From Serratia nematodiphila DZ0503SBS1 (GTDB lineage Bacteria; Pseudomonadota; Gammaproteobacteria; Enterobacterales; Enterobacteriaceae): a stretch of DNA of 64,000 bases. The stretch spans positions 2,728,001 to 2,792,000 of the forward strand of contig NZ_JPUX01000001.1 in assembly GCF_000738675.1 (NCBI RefSeq), written 5' to 3'. The notes beneath the pieces are model-generated. The model made no database searches. It saw only the letters and a program-made list of their open reading frames with translations, and was not told the origin of the DNA. Of the stretch, positions 19,803-30,633 are shown in pieces; the stretch's first letter is position 1; each line of letters opens with the position of its first letter. The position numbers and the translations under genes are program-made.

Positions 19803-20702
19803 TTATTTGGCCGTCTGGTGAATTTCGGCGATGTAGCCGCCGGGGAAACGCACCAGCGCCGAGGCGCGGCGTTCCGCCGCCGTCGAACGCCACAGCACCT
19901 GCGCGCCGCTGGCCGTCGCTTTGGCCAGCGTGGCCTGCAGATCCTCGACGCCATAACCGGTGCGCTCATGGCCGAACGGATAAGGCAGATGCCCATCGGT
20001 GACGAAAATGCGCGTTTTGCCAAAACGCGAGTCCAGTTCGATCTGGCGGATCTTGCCGTTATCGTTGCGGCCGATCGCCGCATCGCTGACCTGCTCGTCG
20101 CGCACGACTTTGCCGTGCGAGAACGTCTGATAGCTTTTCAGGAAGTCATCGACGCGGTAAGCGGAGAGATACAGGCGGTTTTCCGGCACGCTCAGCAGCG
20201 GCTTGTAGTTGGGCGCCTTGGTGTGCCAATAAAGCTGCATGTTGACGCCGCCGGGCCATTGGATCACCGCGTCGCGCCCAATCGGATCGTCGAAGGGGGC
20301 GACCAGCACATCGGCGCCGGCGGCCCTGGCCTGCCGGATAGCGGCGTCCATATCCCTGACCAGAAAACCGTTGCGTTCGACGCCGAACGGGTACGGGATC
20401 GGCGTTTTGAAATCGAACACCGAGAAGCTGCCGGCCGGCGTCAGTATCAGCTGGGAATAGGTTTCGCTCGGCGTCGGCGTGACGTTGACCAGCACGCGTT
20501 CGGTGCGGGTGCCGCCGAAGGTTTTCAGGATGCTGTCGACAAAGGCATCCATCTTGCCGCGTTCGACGTAGACATGGGTGGTGTCATATTGCGGCCCCAC
20601 GGCGAGAGATGCCGTATCGGCCGCCCATGATACGGCAGGGAGCAGCAGCGCAAGGGCCGATATCCTCAGCCGACGAGAAGAAATACCGATAATGTGTTGC
20701 AT
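19803..20702 (-). CDS. Periplasmic double-VOC (glyoxalase-like) protein
   Basis: A 299-residue protein with a signal peptide ending near SWA-ADT (residue 27). Two vicinal-oxygen-chelate modules follow: each has PYPFG-x-ERxGxxVxD, then a helix ending GADVL or GAQVL, then a WPGG or FPGG beta hairpin. The internal duplication is obvious by eye. GGAGG sits upstream of the ATG at 20702. A periplasmic VOC protein beside an alginate-export-type porin suggests uptake or modification of a ligand arriving through the outer membrane. No catalytic assignment can be made. Confidence 0.7.
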   Translation of the reverse strand: MQHIIGISSRRLRISALALLLPAVSWAADTASLAVGPQYDTTHVYVERGKMDAFVDSILKTFGGTRTERVLVNVTPTPSETYSQLILTPAGSFSVFDFKTPIPYPFGVERNGFLVRDMDAAIRQARAAGADVLVAPFDDPIGRDAVIQWPGGVNMQLYWHTKAPNYKPLLSVPENRLYLSAYRVDDFLKSYQTFSHGKVVRDEQVSDAAIGRNDNGKIRQIELDSRFGKTRIFVTDGHLPYPFGHERTGYGVEDLQATLAKATASGAQVLWRSTAAERRASALVRFPGGYIAEIHQTAK

Positions 20703-20916
20703 GATGACCTCCAGGTAGCGGTTATTTTCCTGAGTGCAGCGTAATTTCCTATGAGCTTTCCCGTCGGCTGAAAAATAAAAGCTAAAAACGCAACGCGCGT
20801 GATGAAACGCTAAATAGGGGCGAAGTTCTGACGCCCCGGCGAATATGGCGCAGGGGCAGAACATTTATTCTTATTGGCGTAAACGGTGAGGCGCCGGGCC
20901 AGCAGGCCCGCTATCG

Positions 20917-20982
20917 CTAAGGGACGGCGCTGATAATGCGGCCCGCCTCGTCGCGTGTTGAAGTGAATTGAGGATAATCCAT
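20917..20982 (-). CDS. Candidate 21-residue small protein
   Basis: An ORF with a good AAGGAG ribosome site 8 nt upstream of its ATG encodes a peptide reading MDYPQFTSTRDEAGR then IISAVP. It is followed by a GC hairpin (GGGCC-TGCT-GGCCC at 20898-20909). It lies between katG and the VOC gene, about 215 bp before the latter, on the same strand. Unrecognised; it could be a peptide gene, a leader, or the start of a truncated gene. Confidence 0.4.
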   Translation of the reverse strand: MDYPQFTSTRDEAGRIISAVP

Positions 20983-21190
20983 AACGGTGTTCTCCTTGAT
21001 GGGATATATCGTATTAGCGCGCTGAATTTACGTTCTTCATTGCCCTCTCAATATAAATACAGCATTAAAAGAATTGCCGCCCATCAAATTTTTATATGAC
21101 TTGTTGAGTAAATACGAATAAGCGGGGAAATAAAGTATAACGGCGCACGCCGTGGCCGGCGTTGAGGGGCGGCGGTGTGGATCTCGGGAG
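20983..21190. other. Region between katG and the small ORF
   Basis: AT-rich at 21000-21150 and without any gene. It probably holds the promoter for the small ORF and perhaps for the VOC-porin pair. Confidence 0.4.
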
Positions 21191-21217
21191 GAAAAACGGC
21201 CTGCCGAAGCAGACCGT
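21191..21217 (-). terminator. Terminator of katG
   Basis: On the minus strand ACGGTCTGC and GCAGGCCGT pair around a TTCG loop, followed by five T residues. It lies 11 bp after the katG stop. Confidence 0.8.
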
Positions 21218-21227
21218 TGCGGGGAGT

Positions 21228-23474
<2,247 letters not shown>

Positions 23475-23682
23475 TTAACAAGGCATGCGGGTAAGGCTTG
23501 CGTCGGGTGTTGCGCTAAATAACTGAACTCAATCGATTTACGTCACTCCCGTCGCCAACGGACAAAGGGTGACTCATGGCTAAGCTTAGTCAGCGGCGGC
23601 GGAGAGATAAAATAGGAATGAGTGAATATTGTGATAGCTTGCGGCGATTCATGGCTGTGCTATTGATTGTCAGCACACCGCT

Positions 23683-25107
23683 TTATCGGCGCCGCAACAT
23701 GAACGTGAGCACCGCGTCCGCCAGTTTGCCGAACGGCGCGCGCAGCAGGCCGGTAAAGTGCCAGCGGCTCTGGATGAAAACGCCCTTGGCGTGGCTCAGC
23801 GCCCGAAATCCTTCGATGCCGTGACAGGCCCCCATGCCGCTGGGGCCGATGCCGCCGAACGGCAGATCGTCCTGGGCGAAATGCAGCAGGGTGGCGTTGA
23901 CGCTGACGTTGCCTGAGGTGGTGTGCGTCAGCAGCCGATCCTGCTGCGCGCCTGCCGGGCCAAAGTAATACAGCGCCAGCGGGCGCGGCCCGGCGTTGAT
24001 AACGTCGATCGTTTCATCAAAGGCGGCGTAGGTGCGCACCGGCAGCAGCGGCCCGAAGATCTCTTCTTGCATGATCCGGCTGTCGTCGGGGGCGCCGACG
24101 ATCAGCGTGGGGGCCAGGATTTTCGGCCGTTCAGACGCCGAGTCCGGGCGATGGCCGACCGGAATGATTTGCGCGCCCCGCGCCTGGGCGTCGGCCAGCA
24201 GGTCTTGCAAACGCTGATAGTGCCTGTCGCTGATGATGGCGCCGTAGTCGCTGCCCGTCGGCCCTGTGGGGTAAAACGCTTTGACCGCCGCGTCGTAGAG
24301 CGCCATGAAGCTTGCCAGATCGTCCTGATGGATTAGCAGGTAATCGGGCGCGATGCAGGTTTGGCCCGCGTTCGACAGCTTGCCGAACGCCACGCTCTGG
24401 ACGTTTCTGGCGTTAACCGCGCCGCGCGCCATGACGGCGGGGCTTTTGCCGCCCAACTCGAGCGTTAACGGCACCAGATTTTTAGCGGCCGCCTGCATGA
24501 CCTGACGGCCGATCGCCGTACTGCCGGTGAACACCAGATGGTCGAAAGCCAGCTCGCTGAATCTGGCCCCGACCTCCGGCCCGCCGGTCACCACGGCGAT
24601 CTCGTCGGCGGGAAACTGCGCCGCCAGCATCGTCTCTATGAGCTGGCTGGTATGCGGCGTGAGCTCCGAAGGTTTCAGCATCACGCGGTTGCCGGCGGCC
24701 AGGGCGGTGGCCAGCGGGATGAAGGTCAACGATAAAGGGTAGTTCCACGGCGCCATGACGCCGATCACGCCCTTGGGCTGATATTGCACATAGGCGCGCG
24801 CAGCCTGGTACGGCAGGGCGACGTGGCGGCGCTCCGGCTTCATGAAGCGTTTCAGGTTGCGCAGCAGGTAATCGATCGCCTGCACGGTGACCACAATCTC
24901 CAGAATGTCGGTCTCGTAAGGCGAGCGGTGGCCGAAGTCCGCGCTGACGGCCGCCGCCAGCGCGCCGCGCTGGGCCAGAATGGCGCTCCGCAAGCGGCGC
25001 AGGGCGGCCTTGCGCTGATCCATCGTCGGCGCGCCGTCGCGCAGGAAGGCGTGGCGCTGGGCGGCAAGCCGTTGCTCCATCGTCGTGGCGGTGTCATCTC
25101 CTTGCAC
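23683..25107 (-). CDS. calB: Coniferyl-aldehyde-type dehydrogenase
   Basis: A 474-residue aldehyde dehydrogenase. The catalytic Cys is about residue 251 in NAGQTCIAPDY and the general base Glu about 217 in LTLELGGKSPAV. It has the APWNYPLSLTFIPL cofactor loop and the C-terminal GPSGMGACHGIEGFRALSH that resembles CalB and class-3 membrane-linked enzymes. The start is taken as GTG at 25107, because AGGAG lies 7 nt upstream and this gives family length; upstream in-frame ATGs lie in the divergent promoter. It would oxidise aromatic or fatty aldehydes to acids. It is divergent from the hydrolase at 25307. Confidence 0.8.
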   Translation of the reverse strand: MQGDDTATTMEQRLAAQRHAFLRDGAPTMDQRKAALRRLRSAILAQRGALAAAVSADFGHRSPYETDILEIVVTVQAIDYLLRNLKRFMKPERRHVALPYQAARAYVQYQPKGVIGVMAPWNYPLSLTFIPLATALAAGNRVMLKPSELTPHTSQLIETMLAAQFPADEIAVVTGGPEVGARFSELAFDHLVFTGSTAIGRQVMQAAAKNLVPLTLELGGKSPAVMARGAVNARNVQSVAFGKLSNAGQTCIAPDYLLIHQDDLASFMALYDAAVKAFYPTGPTGSDYGAIISDRHYQRLQDLLADAQARGAQIIPVGHRPDSASERPKILAPTLIVGAPDDSRIMQEEIFGPLLPVRTYAAFDETIDVINAGPRPLALYYFGPAGAQQDRLLTHTTSGNVSVNATLLHFAQDDLPFGGIGPSGMGACHGIEGFRALSHAKGVFIQSRWHFTGLLRAPFGKLADAVLTFMLRRR

Positions 25108-25306
25108 TTGAATACTCCTGATGCCGATCGAAAGCGGGAATGCGGTTTGCCGAATTGGGTTTGACCTTAAAGTGAGCTTTAAACCTATACTCGTTAAACG
25201 ATCAACGCAAGATCGTCGGCCAGCCGGGATGAGGGAGCCAGAGATCCCGGCGCCGCGCGCAGTATAAACCTTCTTTTTTAACCATAGTGTAAATGGGAGA
25301 AACGAC

Positions 25307-26137
25307 ATGGGTTATGTAACGACCAGCGATGGCGTCGAGATTTTCTACAAGGATTGGGGCCCCAAAAACGGCAAGGTTATCTATTTCCACCACGGCTGGC
25401 CGCTGTCCAGCGATGACTGGGATGCCCAGATGCTGTTCTTCGTGAACCAAGGGTTCCGCGTGGTTGCGCACGATCGCCGCGGCCACGGCCGCTCCAGCCA
25501 GGTGTGGGAAGGGCACGACATGGACCACTACGCCGATGACGTCGCCGCGGTGGTGAAACACCTCGGCGTACAGGGCGCGATGCACGTGGGCCACTCGACG
25601 GGCGGCGGCGAGGTAGTGCGCTATATCGTGCGCCACGGCGAGGACAAGGTGTCCAAAGCGGTGTTGATCAGCGCGGTGCCGCCGCTGATGGTGAAAACCG
25701 ATGCCAATCCGCAGGGCACCCCAAAATCGGTATTCGATGATTTCCAGGCGCAGTTGGCCGCCAACCGGGCGCATTTCTATTACGACGTGCCCGCCGGCCC
25801 GTTCTACGGCTATAACCGTCCGGGCGCCAAACCGTCGGAGGCCATTATCTGGAACTGGTGGCGGCAGGGCATGATGGGCGGCGCCAAGGCGCACTATGAC
25901 GGCATCGTCGCCTTCTCGCAGACCGATTTCACCGAAGATCTCAAGAAGATCGCCATTCCGGTGCTGGTGATCCACGGCGACGACGATCAGGTGGTGCCTT
26001 ATCAGGATTCCGGCGTGCTGTCGGCCAAGCTGGTGCAAAACGGCACGCTGCATACCTACAAGGGCGCGCCGCACGGCATCCCGACTACCCACGCCGATCA
26101 GGTCAACGCCGATCTGCTGGCGTTCGTGAACAGTTAA
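25307..26137 (+). CDS. Alpha/beta hydrolase, non-haem chloroperoxidase type (second of two)
   Basis: A 276-residue paralogue of the protein at 12466-13296, with the nucleophile Ser97 in GHSTGGG, acid Asp in GDDDQVVP and His in GAPHGIPTTH. The N-terminal half is closely similar to the first copy ([36 protein letters not shown]). GGGAGA precedes the ATG, and a strong terminator follows. Divergence from the aldehyde dehydrogenase gene suggests possible joint control. Confidence 0.85.
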   Translation: MGYVTTSDGVEIFYKDWGPKNGKVIYFHHGWPLSSDDWDAQMLFFVNQGFRVVAHDRRGHGRSSQVWEGHDMDHYADDVAAVVKHLGVQGAMHVGHSTGGGEVVRYIVRHGEDKVSKAVLISAVPPLMVKTDANPQGTPKSVFDDFQAQLAANRAHFYYDVPAGPFYGYNRPGAKPSEAIIWNWWRQGMMGGAKAHYDGIVAFSQTDFTEDLKKIAIPVLVIHGDDDQVVPYQDSGVLSAKLVQNGTLHTYKGAPHGIPTTHADQVNADLLAFVNS

Positions 26138-26154
26138 GCGCGAACAAGCACTTT

Positions 26155-26183
26155 GCTCCGCCCTGAGTGGGCGGGGCTTTTTT
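26155..26183 (+). terminator. Terminator after the second hydrolase
   Basis: GCTCCGCCC pairs with GGGCGGGGC (one G-U pair) around TGAGT, followed by six T residues. Confidence 0.9.
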
Positions 26184-26203
26184 CATTGCGATGAGGAACG
26201 CCA

Positions 26204-27148
26204 ATGCAAACGATCCTGGGCGCCAGTGGCCAGATCGCCCAAGAGCTGGCGCGTGAACTGAAGCGCGCGTACACCGATGATTTAAGATTGGTCAGCCGCA
26301 ACCCGAGGAAGGTCAACGACAGCGATACGCTGGTTGCGGCCGACCTGCTCGATGCACAGCAGACCCTGGCGGCGGTGAAGGGCAGCGAGGTGGTGTATTT
26401 CGCCGCCGGCCTGCCGCCGGATTCGGCGCTGTGGGATCGGCAATTTCCGACCATGCTGCAGAATGCGCTGCACGCCAGCCGTACCGCGGGCGTGCCCTTT
26501 GTCTATTTCGACAATACCTATATGTATCCGCAGAACGGCGAGCCGCAGACGGAATCGACGCCGTTCGCGCCTCGGGGGCGCAAGGGACGGGTGCGCGCTC
26601 TGATGACCGAGAGGGTGCTCGACGAGATGAAGCGGGGGCAGATCCCCGTGCTGATCGGCCGTGCGCCCGAGTTTTATGGGCCGGGGAAAACGCAGAGCTT
26701 CACCAATGCGCTGATCGTCGACAGGCTGAAAGCGGGGGAAAAACCGCGCGTGCCGGTTCGCGATGACAGGCTGCGCACGCTGATCTGGACGCCCGACGCC
26801 AGCCGCGGGTTAGCTCGGCTCGGCAATACGCCCGACGCGTTCGGCCAGACGTGGCATCTCCCGTGCTGCGACGAGCGGCTCACCTATGCGCAGTTCGCCG
26901 CCTTGGCTTGCGAGGTGTTTGGGAAGGACATTTCATATTCCGTTATCGGCAAATGGGCGTTGATCGCCGCAGGGCTGTTTTCGTCCGGGGCGCGAGAGAT
27001 GCGCGAGCTGCTGCCGCGCTACGAGCACGATAACCTGTTCGACTCGACCAAGTTCAAACAGCGTTTTCCCGATTTCGCCGTCACGACGTATCGCGCCGGG
27101 CTGGAAACGATTTGGCGGGAGTGGAAGAACGCGCAAGCGCGACGTTAA
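26204..27148 (+). CDS. NAD-dependent epimerase/dehydratase-family protein
   Basis: A 314-residue extended-SDR-like protein. The nucleotide-binding segment ILGASGQIAQELARELK is close to the N-terminus, and the YxxxK equivalent is not obvious: FDNTYMYPQNG occupies the Tyr region, so catalysis may differ from canonical epimerases. AGGAA precedes the ATG at 26204. It sits between two terminators and is probably monocistronic. Substrate unknown. Confidence 0.65.
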   Translation: MQTILGASGQIAQELARELKRAYTDDLRLVSRNPRKVNDSDTLVAADLLDAQQTLAAVKGSEVVYFAAGLPPDSALWDRQFPTMLQNALHASRTAGVPFVYFDNTYMYPQNGEPQTESTPFAPRGRKGRVRALMTERVLDEMKRGQIPVLIGRAPEFYGPGKTQSFTNALIVDRLKAGEKPRVPVRDDRLRTLIWTPDASRGLARLGNTPDAFGQTWHLPCCDERLTYAQFAALACEVFGKDISYSVIGKWALIAAGLFSSGAREMRELLPRYEHDNLFDSTKFKQRFPDFAVTTYRAGLETIWREWKNAQARR

Positions 27149-27240
27149 GGCATCTGTCGCGCCATGAGCAGGCGCATTCGGCACCCTGTCATCACTCTGC
27201 CCTCATGATCCTCTCACACCGTCTCGATCGGCGCGAGCGA

Positions 27241-27269
27241 GCCTCGTCCTTCTCCGGGCGGGGCTTTTT
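27241..27269 (+). terminator. Terminator after the epimerase gene
   Basis: GCCTCGTCC pairs with GGGCGGGGC (two G-U pairs) around TTCTCC, followed by five T residues. The 3' arm and T run are the same as in the terminator at 26155. Confidence 0.8.
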
Positions 27270-27394
27270 ATTGGCTATGGTACCCCGCTTGAGCGCCGCC
27301 AGCGCGAGGGTGATTGAGGGATATCCCTCATTGCGGCCCTGCCGGCGGTTATTTAAGCTGAATGGGCAATGCAACGGTGAATATGGAGATAATC

Positions 27395-28270
27395 ATGACT
27401 GATTCAGTGTCCAACGATCGTAATCCCACCCCGGATGTGGCGGAAGACAACGCGTTTTTCCCATCCCCTTACTCCCTCAGCCAATACACCTCGTCCAAAA
27501 CCGACTTCACGGGCGCCAGCTACCCGAACGCCTATCGCGGCGGCAAGTGGAAGGTGCTGATGATCGCCTCGCAGGAGCGCTACCTGCTGATGCAAAACGG
27601 CAAGTTCTTCTCCACCGGCAACCATCCGGTCGAGATGCTGCTGCCGATGTATCACCTGGATCTGGCCGGTTTCGAGATCGACGTCGCCACGCCGTCCGGC
27701 GATCCGGTGAAGCTGGAGATGTGGGCGTTCCCGCATGAAGATGAAGCGGTCAAGGCCACCTATGAGAAGTACCGCAGCCAACTCAAGCAGCCGAAAAAGC
27801 TGACGGAAGTGGTGAAGGATCTGGATGGCGGCAACTACCTCGGCGTTTTCATTCCCGGCGGCCACGGCGTGCTCAACGATATCCCGTTCAGCGAAGAGGT
27901 GAAAAAGACGCTGCACTGGGCGCATGACCACGATCGCTACGTGATCTCGCTGTGCCACGGGCCGGCCGGTTTGCTGGCGGCGGGCATCGGCGAGAGCAAA
28001 GACGATTTCCTCTATCGCGGCTATGAGATGTGCGTGTTCCCGGATGCTCTCGATACCGGCGCCAACATCGATATCGGCTATATCCCCGGCCCGATGCCCT
28101 GGCTGGTGGGCGAACGCCTGCGTGAGCTGGGCGTTAAGATCGTCAACGCCGACATCACCGGCAAGGTGCATAAAGATCGGCGCCTGCTGACCGGCGATAG
28201 CCCGCTGGCTTCCAACAACCTCGGTAAACTGGCGGCGGAAACGCTGCTGGCCGACGTCGCCGCGCGATGA
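27395..28270 (+). CDS. hchA: HchA (Hsp31), glyoxalase III / DJ-1 superfamily
   Basis: A 291-residue DJ-1/PfpI-superfamily protein of the Hsp31 type. Cys187-His188 in [10 protein letters not shown] is the nucleophile elbow, the conserved acid is in [10 protein letters not shown] (Glu80), and [13 protein letters not shown] is typical. HchA converts methylglyoxal to lactate without glutathione and acts as a holding chaperone; a protein deglycase activity has been claimed. The start at 27395 has GGAG 7 nt upstream. It overlaps the following regulator gene by 4 bp (ATGA). Confidence 0.92.
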   Translation: MTDSVSNDRNPTPDVAEDNAFFPSPYSLSQYTSSKTDFTGASYPNAYRGGKWKVLMIASQERYLLMQNGKFFSTGNHPVEMLLPMYHLDLAGFEIDVATPSGDPVKLEMWAFPHEDEAVKATYEKYRSQLKQPKKLTEVVKDLDGGNYLGVFIPGGHGVLNDIPFSEEVKKTLHWAHDHDRYVISLCHGPAGLLAAGIGESKDDFLYRGYEMCVFPDALDTGANIDIGYIPGPMPWLVGERLRELGVKIVNADITGKVHKDRRLLTGDSPLASNNLGKLAAETLLADVAAR

Positions 28271-28995
28271 GCGACGAGATCGCGCAGCGCGCTTTCCAGA
28301 CGGCGTTGGCGATGGACCACGAGCGCACTTTGTCCGCCATTCAGGGGCGGGTTCGCGCCTTCGCCGCGCCGTTCGGTTTCAACCGCTTTGTGCTGTTTTC
28401 CGCCTCCGCGGCGGCGGAGGCGGGGATCGAGCATATTTATTGGGTCGAAGGCGACTGGTTCGGTGAGGGGGAGGCGGTCGATGCGCTGACCTACGTGCGG
28501 CACTGCCCGGTGACCCGGCACATGCTGCGGGCCGCCGAACCGTTCTTCTGGACCAAAACCCGGGCGCAGCAGGGCGAGCGCTACCGGATTGTGCGCACGC
28601 CGCGCGGCGCCGGTCTGCACGGCGTGCAGATCCCGGTATTCGGCCCCGCCGGGTTGGAGGGGGCGGTCAGCCTGGGGGGCGAGCGCATCGACGCCTCGCC
28701 GCCGGTGCGGCTGGCGCTGTCGCTGGTGGGCACGGCGGCTTTTCTGGCGGCGCGGCGGCTGTTCGAACCTGCTGCCGGTGAGGGGGAGGGCCGGCTGTCG
28801 GCGCGCGAGCGCGAGGTGCTGAGCTGGACCGCCATTGGCCGGCGGCAGGCGGATATCGCCGCGATGCTCGGCCTGTCTGAACGCACGGTGGAAAACCACC
28901 TGCGGCGCATTCGTCAACGTCTCGGCGCCGCCACCACCGCGCAGGCGATCAGCGTGGCGATCCGCCTGGGCGAAATCGCCCCCGAGAGCCGTTAG
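28267..28995 (+). CDS. LuxR-family regulator with autoinducer-binding-like domain
   Basis: A 242-residue protein. The C-terminus (about 175-238) is a LuxR/GerE HTH ([38 protein letters not shown]). The N-terminal ~165 residues resemble the AHL-binding domain: [17 protein letters not shown] corresponds to the DPV...W segment, and [12 protein letters not shown] and AVSLGG match the later conserved parts. The ligand-binding Asp of the DP motif appears replaced by Cys, while the Trp is kept. No luxI-like gene is present, so it is a LuxR solo. Overlap with hchA implies co-transcription. Confidence 0.8.
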   Translation: MSDEIAQRAFQTALAMDHERTLSAIQGRVRAFAAPFGFNRFVLFSASAAAEAGIEHIYWVEGDWFGEGEAVDALTYVRHCPVTRHMLRAAEPFFWTKTRAQQGERYRIVRTPRGAGLHGVQIPVFGPAGLEGAVSLGGERIDASPPVRLALSLVGTAAFLAARRLFEPAAGEGEGRLSAREREVLSWTAIGRRQADIAAMLGLSERTVENHLRRIRQRLGAATTAQAISVAIRLGEIAPESR

Positions 28996-29882
28996 CCCGC
29001 CGCCATTTGCCGCAGCAGCCACGCGCGCAGCGCCATGATATCGGGGCGCTGCGCGGTCTCTTCGGTGGCCACCAGATAATAGTTGGCGCCGGGCAACGCC
29101 ATCTCGAACGGCGCTGCCAGCACGCCGCGCTGCAACAAATCGCGCGCCAGCAGCCGGCTGGCGATCACCACCCCCTGGCCCGCCACCGCCGCCTGCAGCG
29201 CATGGGTCTCGTCGCTGAAGGTCAGCCCGGCTTCCACGTTCAATCCTTCCGGCCCGTAGCGCCGCCGCCAGTTCTCCCAGGTCGGTGAGTCGGCGGGCAC
29301 CTGCCGATGCGCCACGTGAAACAGCGTCACCCGCAGCAAATCTTCGATGCGCTCCAGCGCCAGCGCCGGGCTGGCCACCACGATAAAGCGATCCTCATGC
29401 AGCAGGGTGCAGTGCAGATCGCTTTCCGGCATTTCGCGGTAGCGGATGGCGACGTCCACGGTGCGCTGGCTGAGATCCACCCGCTCGACGCTGGTGTGCA
29501 GGCGCAGATCGATGGCGGGAAACTCCGCCTTGAAATCCGCCAGGCGCGGCACCAGCCAGTGGGTGAGAAAGTTGGAGGTGGTGGTGACGGTCAGCGCCGG
29601 CGGCTGCCGGGCGCGGGTGATTTGGGCGACGGACTGCTCCAGCGCGGCGAAGGCGCGCTGGGTGCCGGCATACAGGATCTCGCCGGTTTCGGTCAGGCTG
29701 ACGCCCTGCGCGCTGCGCTCGCACACCCGGCATGCCAGCACCGACTCCAGCAGCTTAATCTGATGGCTGATCGCCGTTGCGCTGACGCCCAGCTCCTCGG
29801 CGGCCAGTTTGAAGCTGCGGCAGACGGCCACGGCGTGGAAAGCGCGCAGCGCGCCCAGCGGCGGCAAACGGGTTTTTCTCAT
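28992..29882 (-). CDS. LysR-family regulator, GcvA-like
   Basis: A 296-residue LysR protein. The HTH (LPPLGALRAFHAVAVCRSFK, then LGVSATAISHQIKLLE) is at the N-terminus, and the effector domain begins about residue 90 (LTVTTTSNFLTHWLVPRL), closely resembling GcvA/TrpI-type regulators. The start at 29882 is chosen by comparison with the family; an ATG at 29903 would add seven residues. It is divergent from the membrane protein at 30011 and overlaps the luxR stop by 4 bp on the opposite strand. Confidence 0.85.
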   Translation of the reverse strand: MRKTRLPPLGALRAFHAVAVCRSFKLAAEELGVSATAISHQIKLLESVLACRVCERSAQGVSLTETGEILYAGTQRAFAALEQSVAQITRARQPPALTVTTTSNFLTHWLVPRLADFKAEFPAIDLRLHTSVERVDLSQRTVDVAIRYREMPESDLHCTLLHEDRFIVVASPALALERIEDLLRVTLFHVAHRQVPADSPTWENWRRRYGPEGLNVEAGLTFSDETHALQAAVAGQGVVIASRLLARDLLQRGVLAAPFEMALPGANYYLVATEETAQRPDIMALRAWLLRQMAAG

Positions 29883-30010
29883 GGCTGAATTATTCTCATC
29901 CAAGGCTGAAAACTATGAGTTTGTCTGACCGATTATACAAGAGATAGGCTACTGACATGTGAACAGGGAAATGAATTTATTTCATCATTTCCATCATGTC
30001 GGAGTGAACG

Positions 30011-30583
30011 ATGAGCCTCTATATCAACAACGGCGCTCTGGGCGCCATGGAACACACGGGAACGGCGGCGAGTGCCCTGGCGCTCAGCGTGCCGGTCGCG
30101 GCGGGCGCCTTGCTGCTGAAGACCGAAAATCTGCTGGGCATCGGCGCTACCCTGATGCTGCTGACGGCATTGGCGCTGGCGTTTCTCGGCGGCGCCGCGC
30201 TGGCCCGCTGGCGGACGCTGCGGAACCGGCCTGCGCTGGCTATTCTCCGCCACGGCTTTTTACTGGCGGCGGCGGGATGGCTATTGATGCTGCTGATGCT
30301 GTTCGGCGGCCACGGCTGGCCGGCCCTGCTGCCGGGCCTCGCCCTCGGCGGCCTGGGCCAGGGCGTCGCCTACCGCACGGCGGTGGGGGAGAAAGGGGCC
30401 TTCGTCGTGGCGTGCAGGCTGACGACGGTGGTGACTCTCGTGGCCGTAGTGGTTGCCGTTTCGCTGGTGCAAACCTATGCGGCGCCGGGGATAAAGGGAG
30501 CCTGTTTCGCGCTGGCGCTGCTGGTCGATCTGGCCTTGCTGGGGGCGTTGATGGCGCGGATTGCGGAGCGTGACAGGGAGTGA
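30011..30583 (+). CDS. Integral membrane protein of unknown function
   Basis: A 190-residue protein with about five or six hydrophobic segments and a short charged end (RIAERDRE). GGAG precedes the ATG. It is divergent from the LysR gene, whose product is the likely regulator. No family recognised; a small transporter or a DUF membrane protein is possible. Confidence 0.6.
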   Translation: MSLYINNGALGAMEHTGTAASALALSVPVAAGALLLKTENLLGIGATLMLLTALALAFLGGAALARWRTLRNRPALAILRHGFLLAAAGWLLMLLMLFGGHGWPALLPGLALGGLGQGVAYRTAVGEKGAFVVACRLTTVVTLVAVVVAVSLVQTYAAPGIKGACFALALLVDLALLGALMARIAERDRE

Positions 30584-30604
30584 GCCGCCGCGCCGCAGGT
30601 AAAC

Positions 30605-30629
30605 AGCCCGCCGGTAAACCCGGCGGGCT
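30605..30629. terminator. Bidirectional terminator
   Basis: AGCCCGCCGG pairs with CCGGCGGGCT around TAAAC, between two convergent genes. T content is low. Confidence 0.6.
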
Positions 30630-30633
30630 TCGC

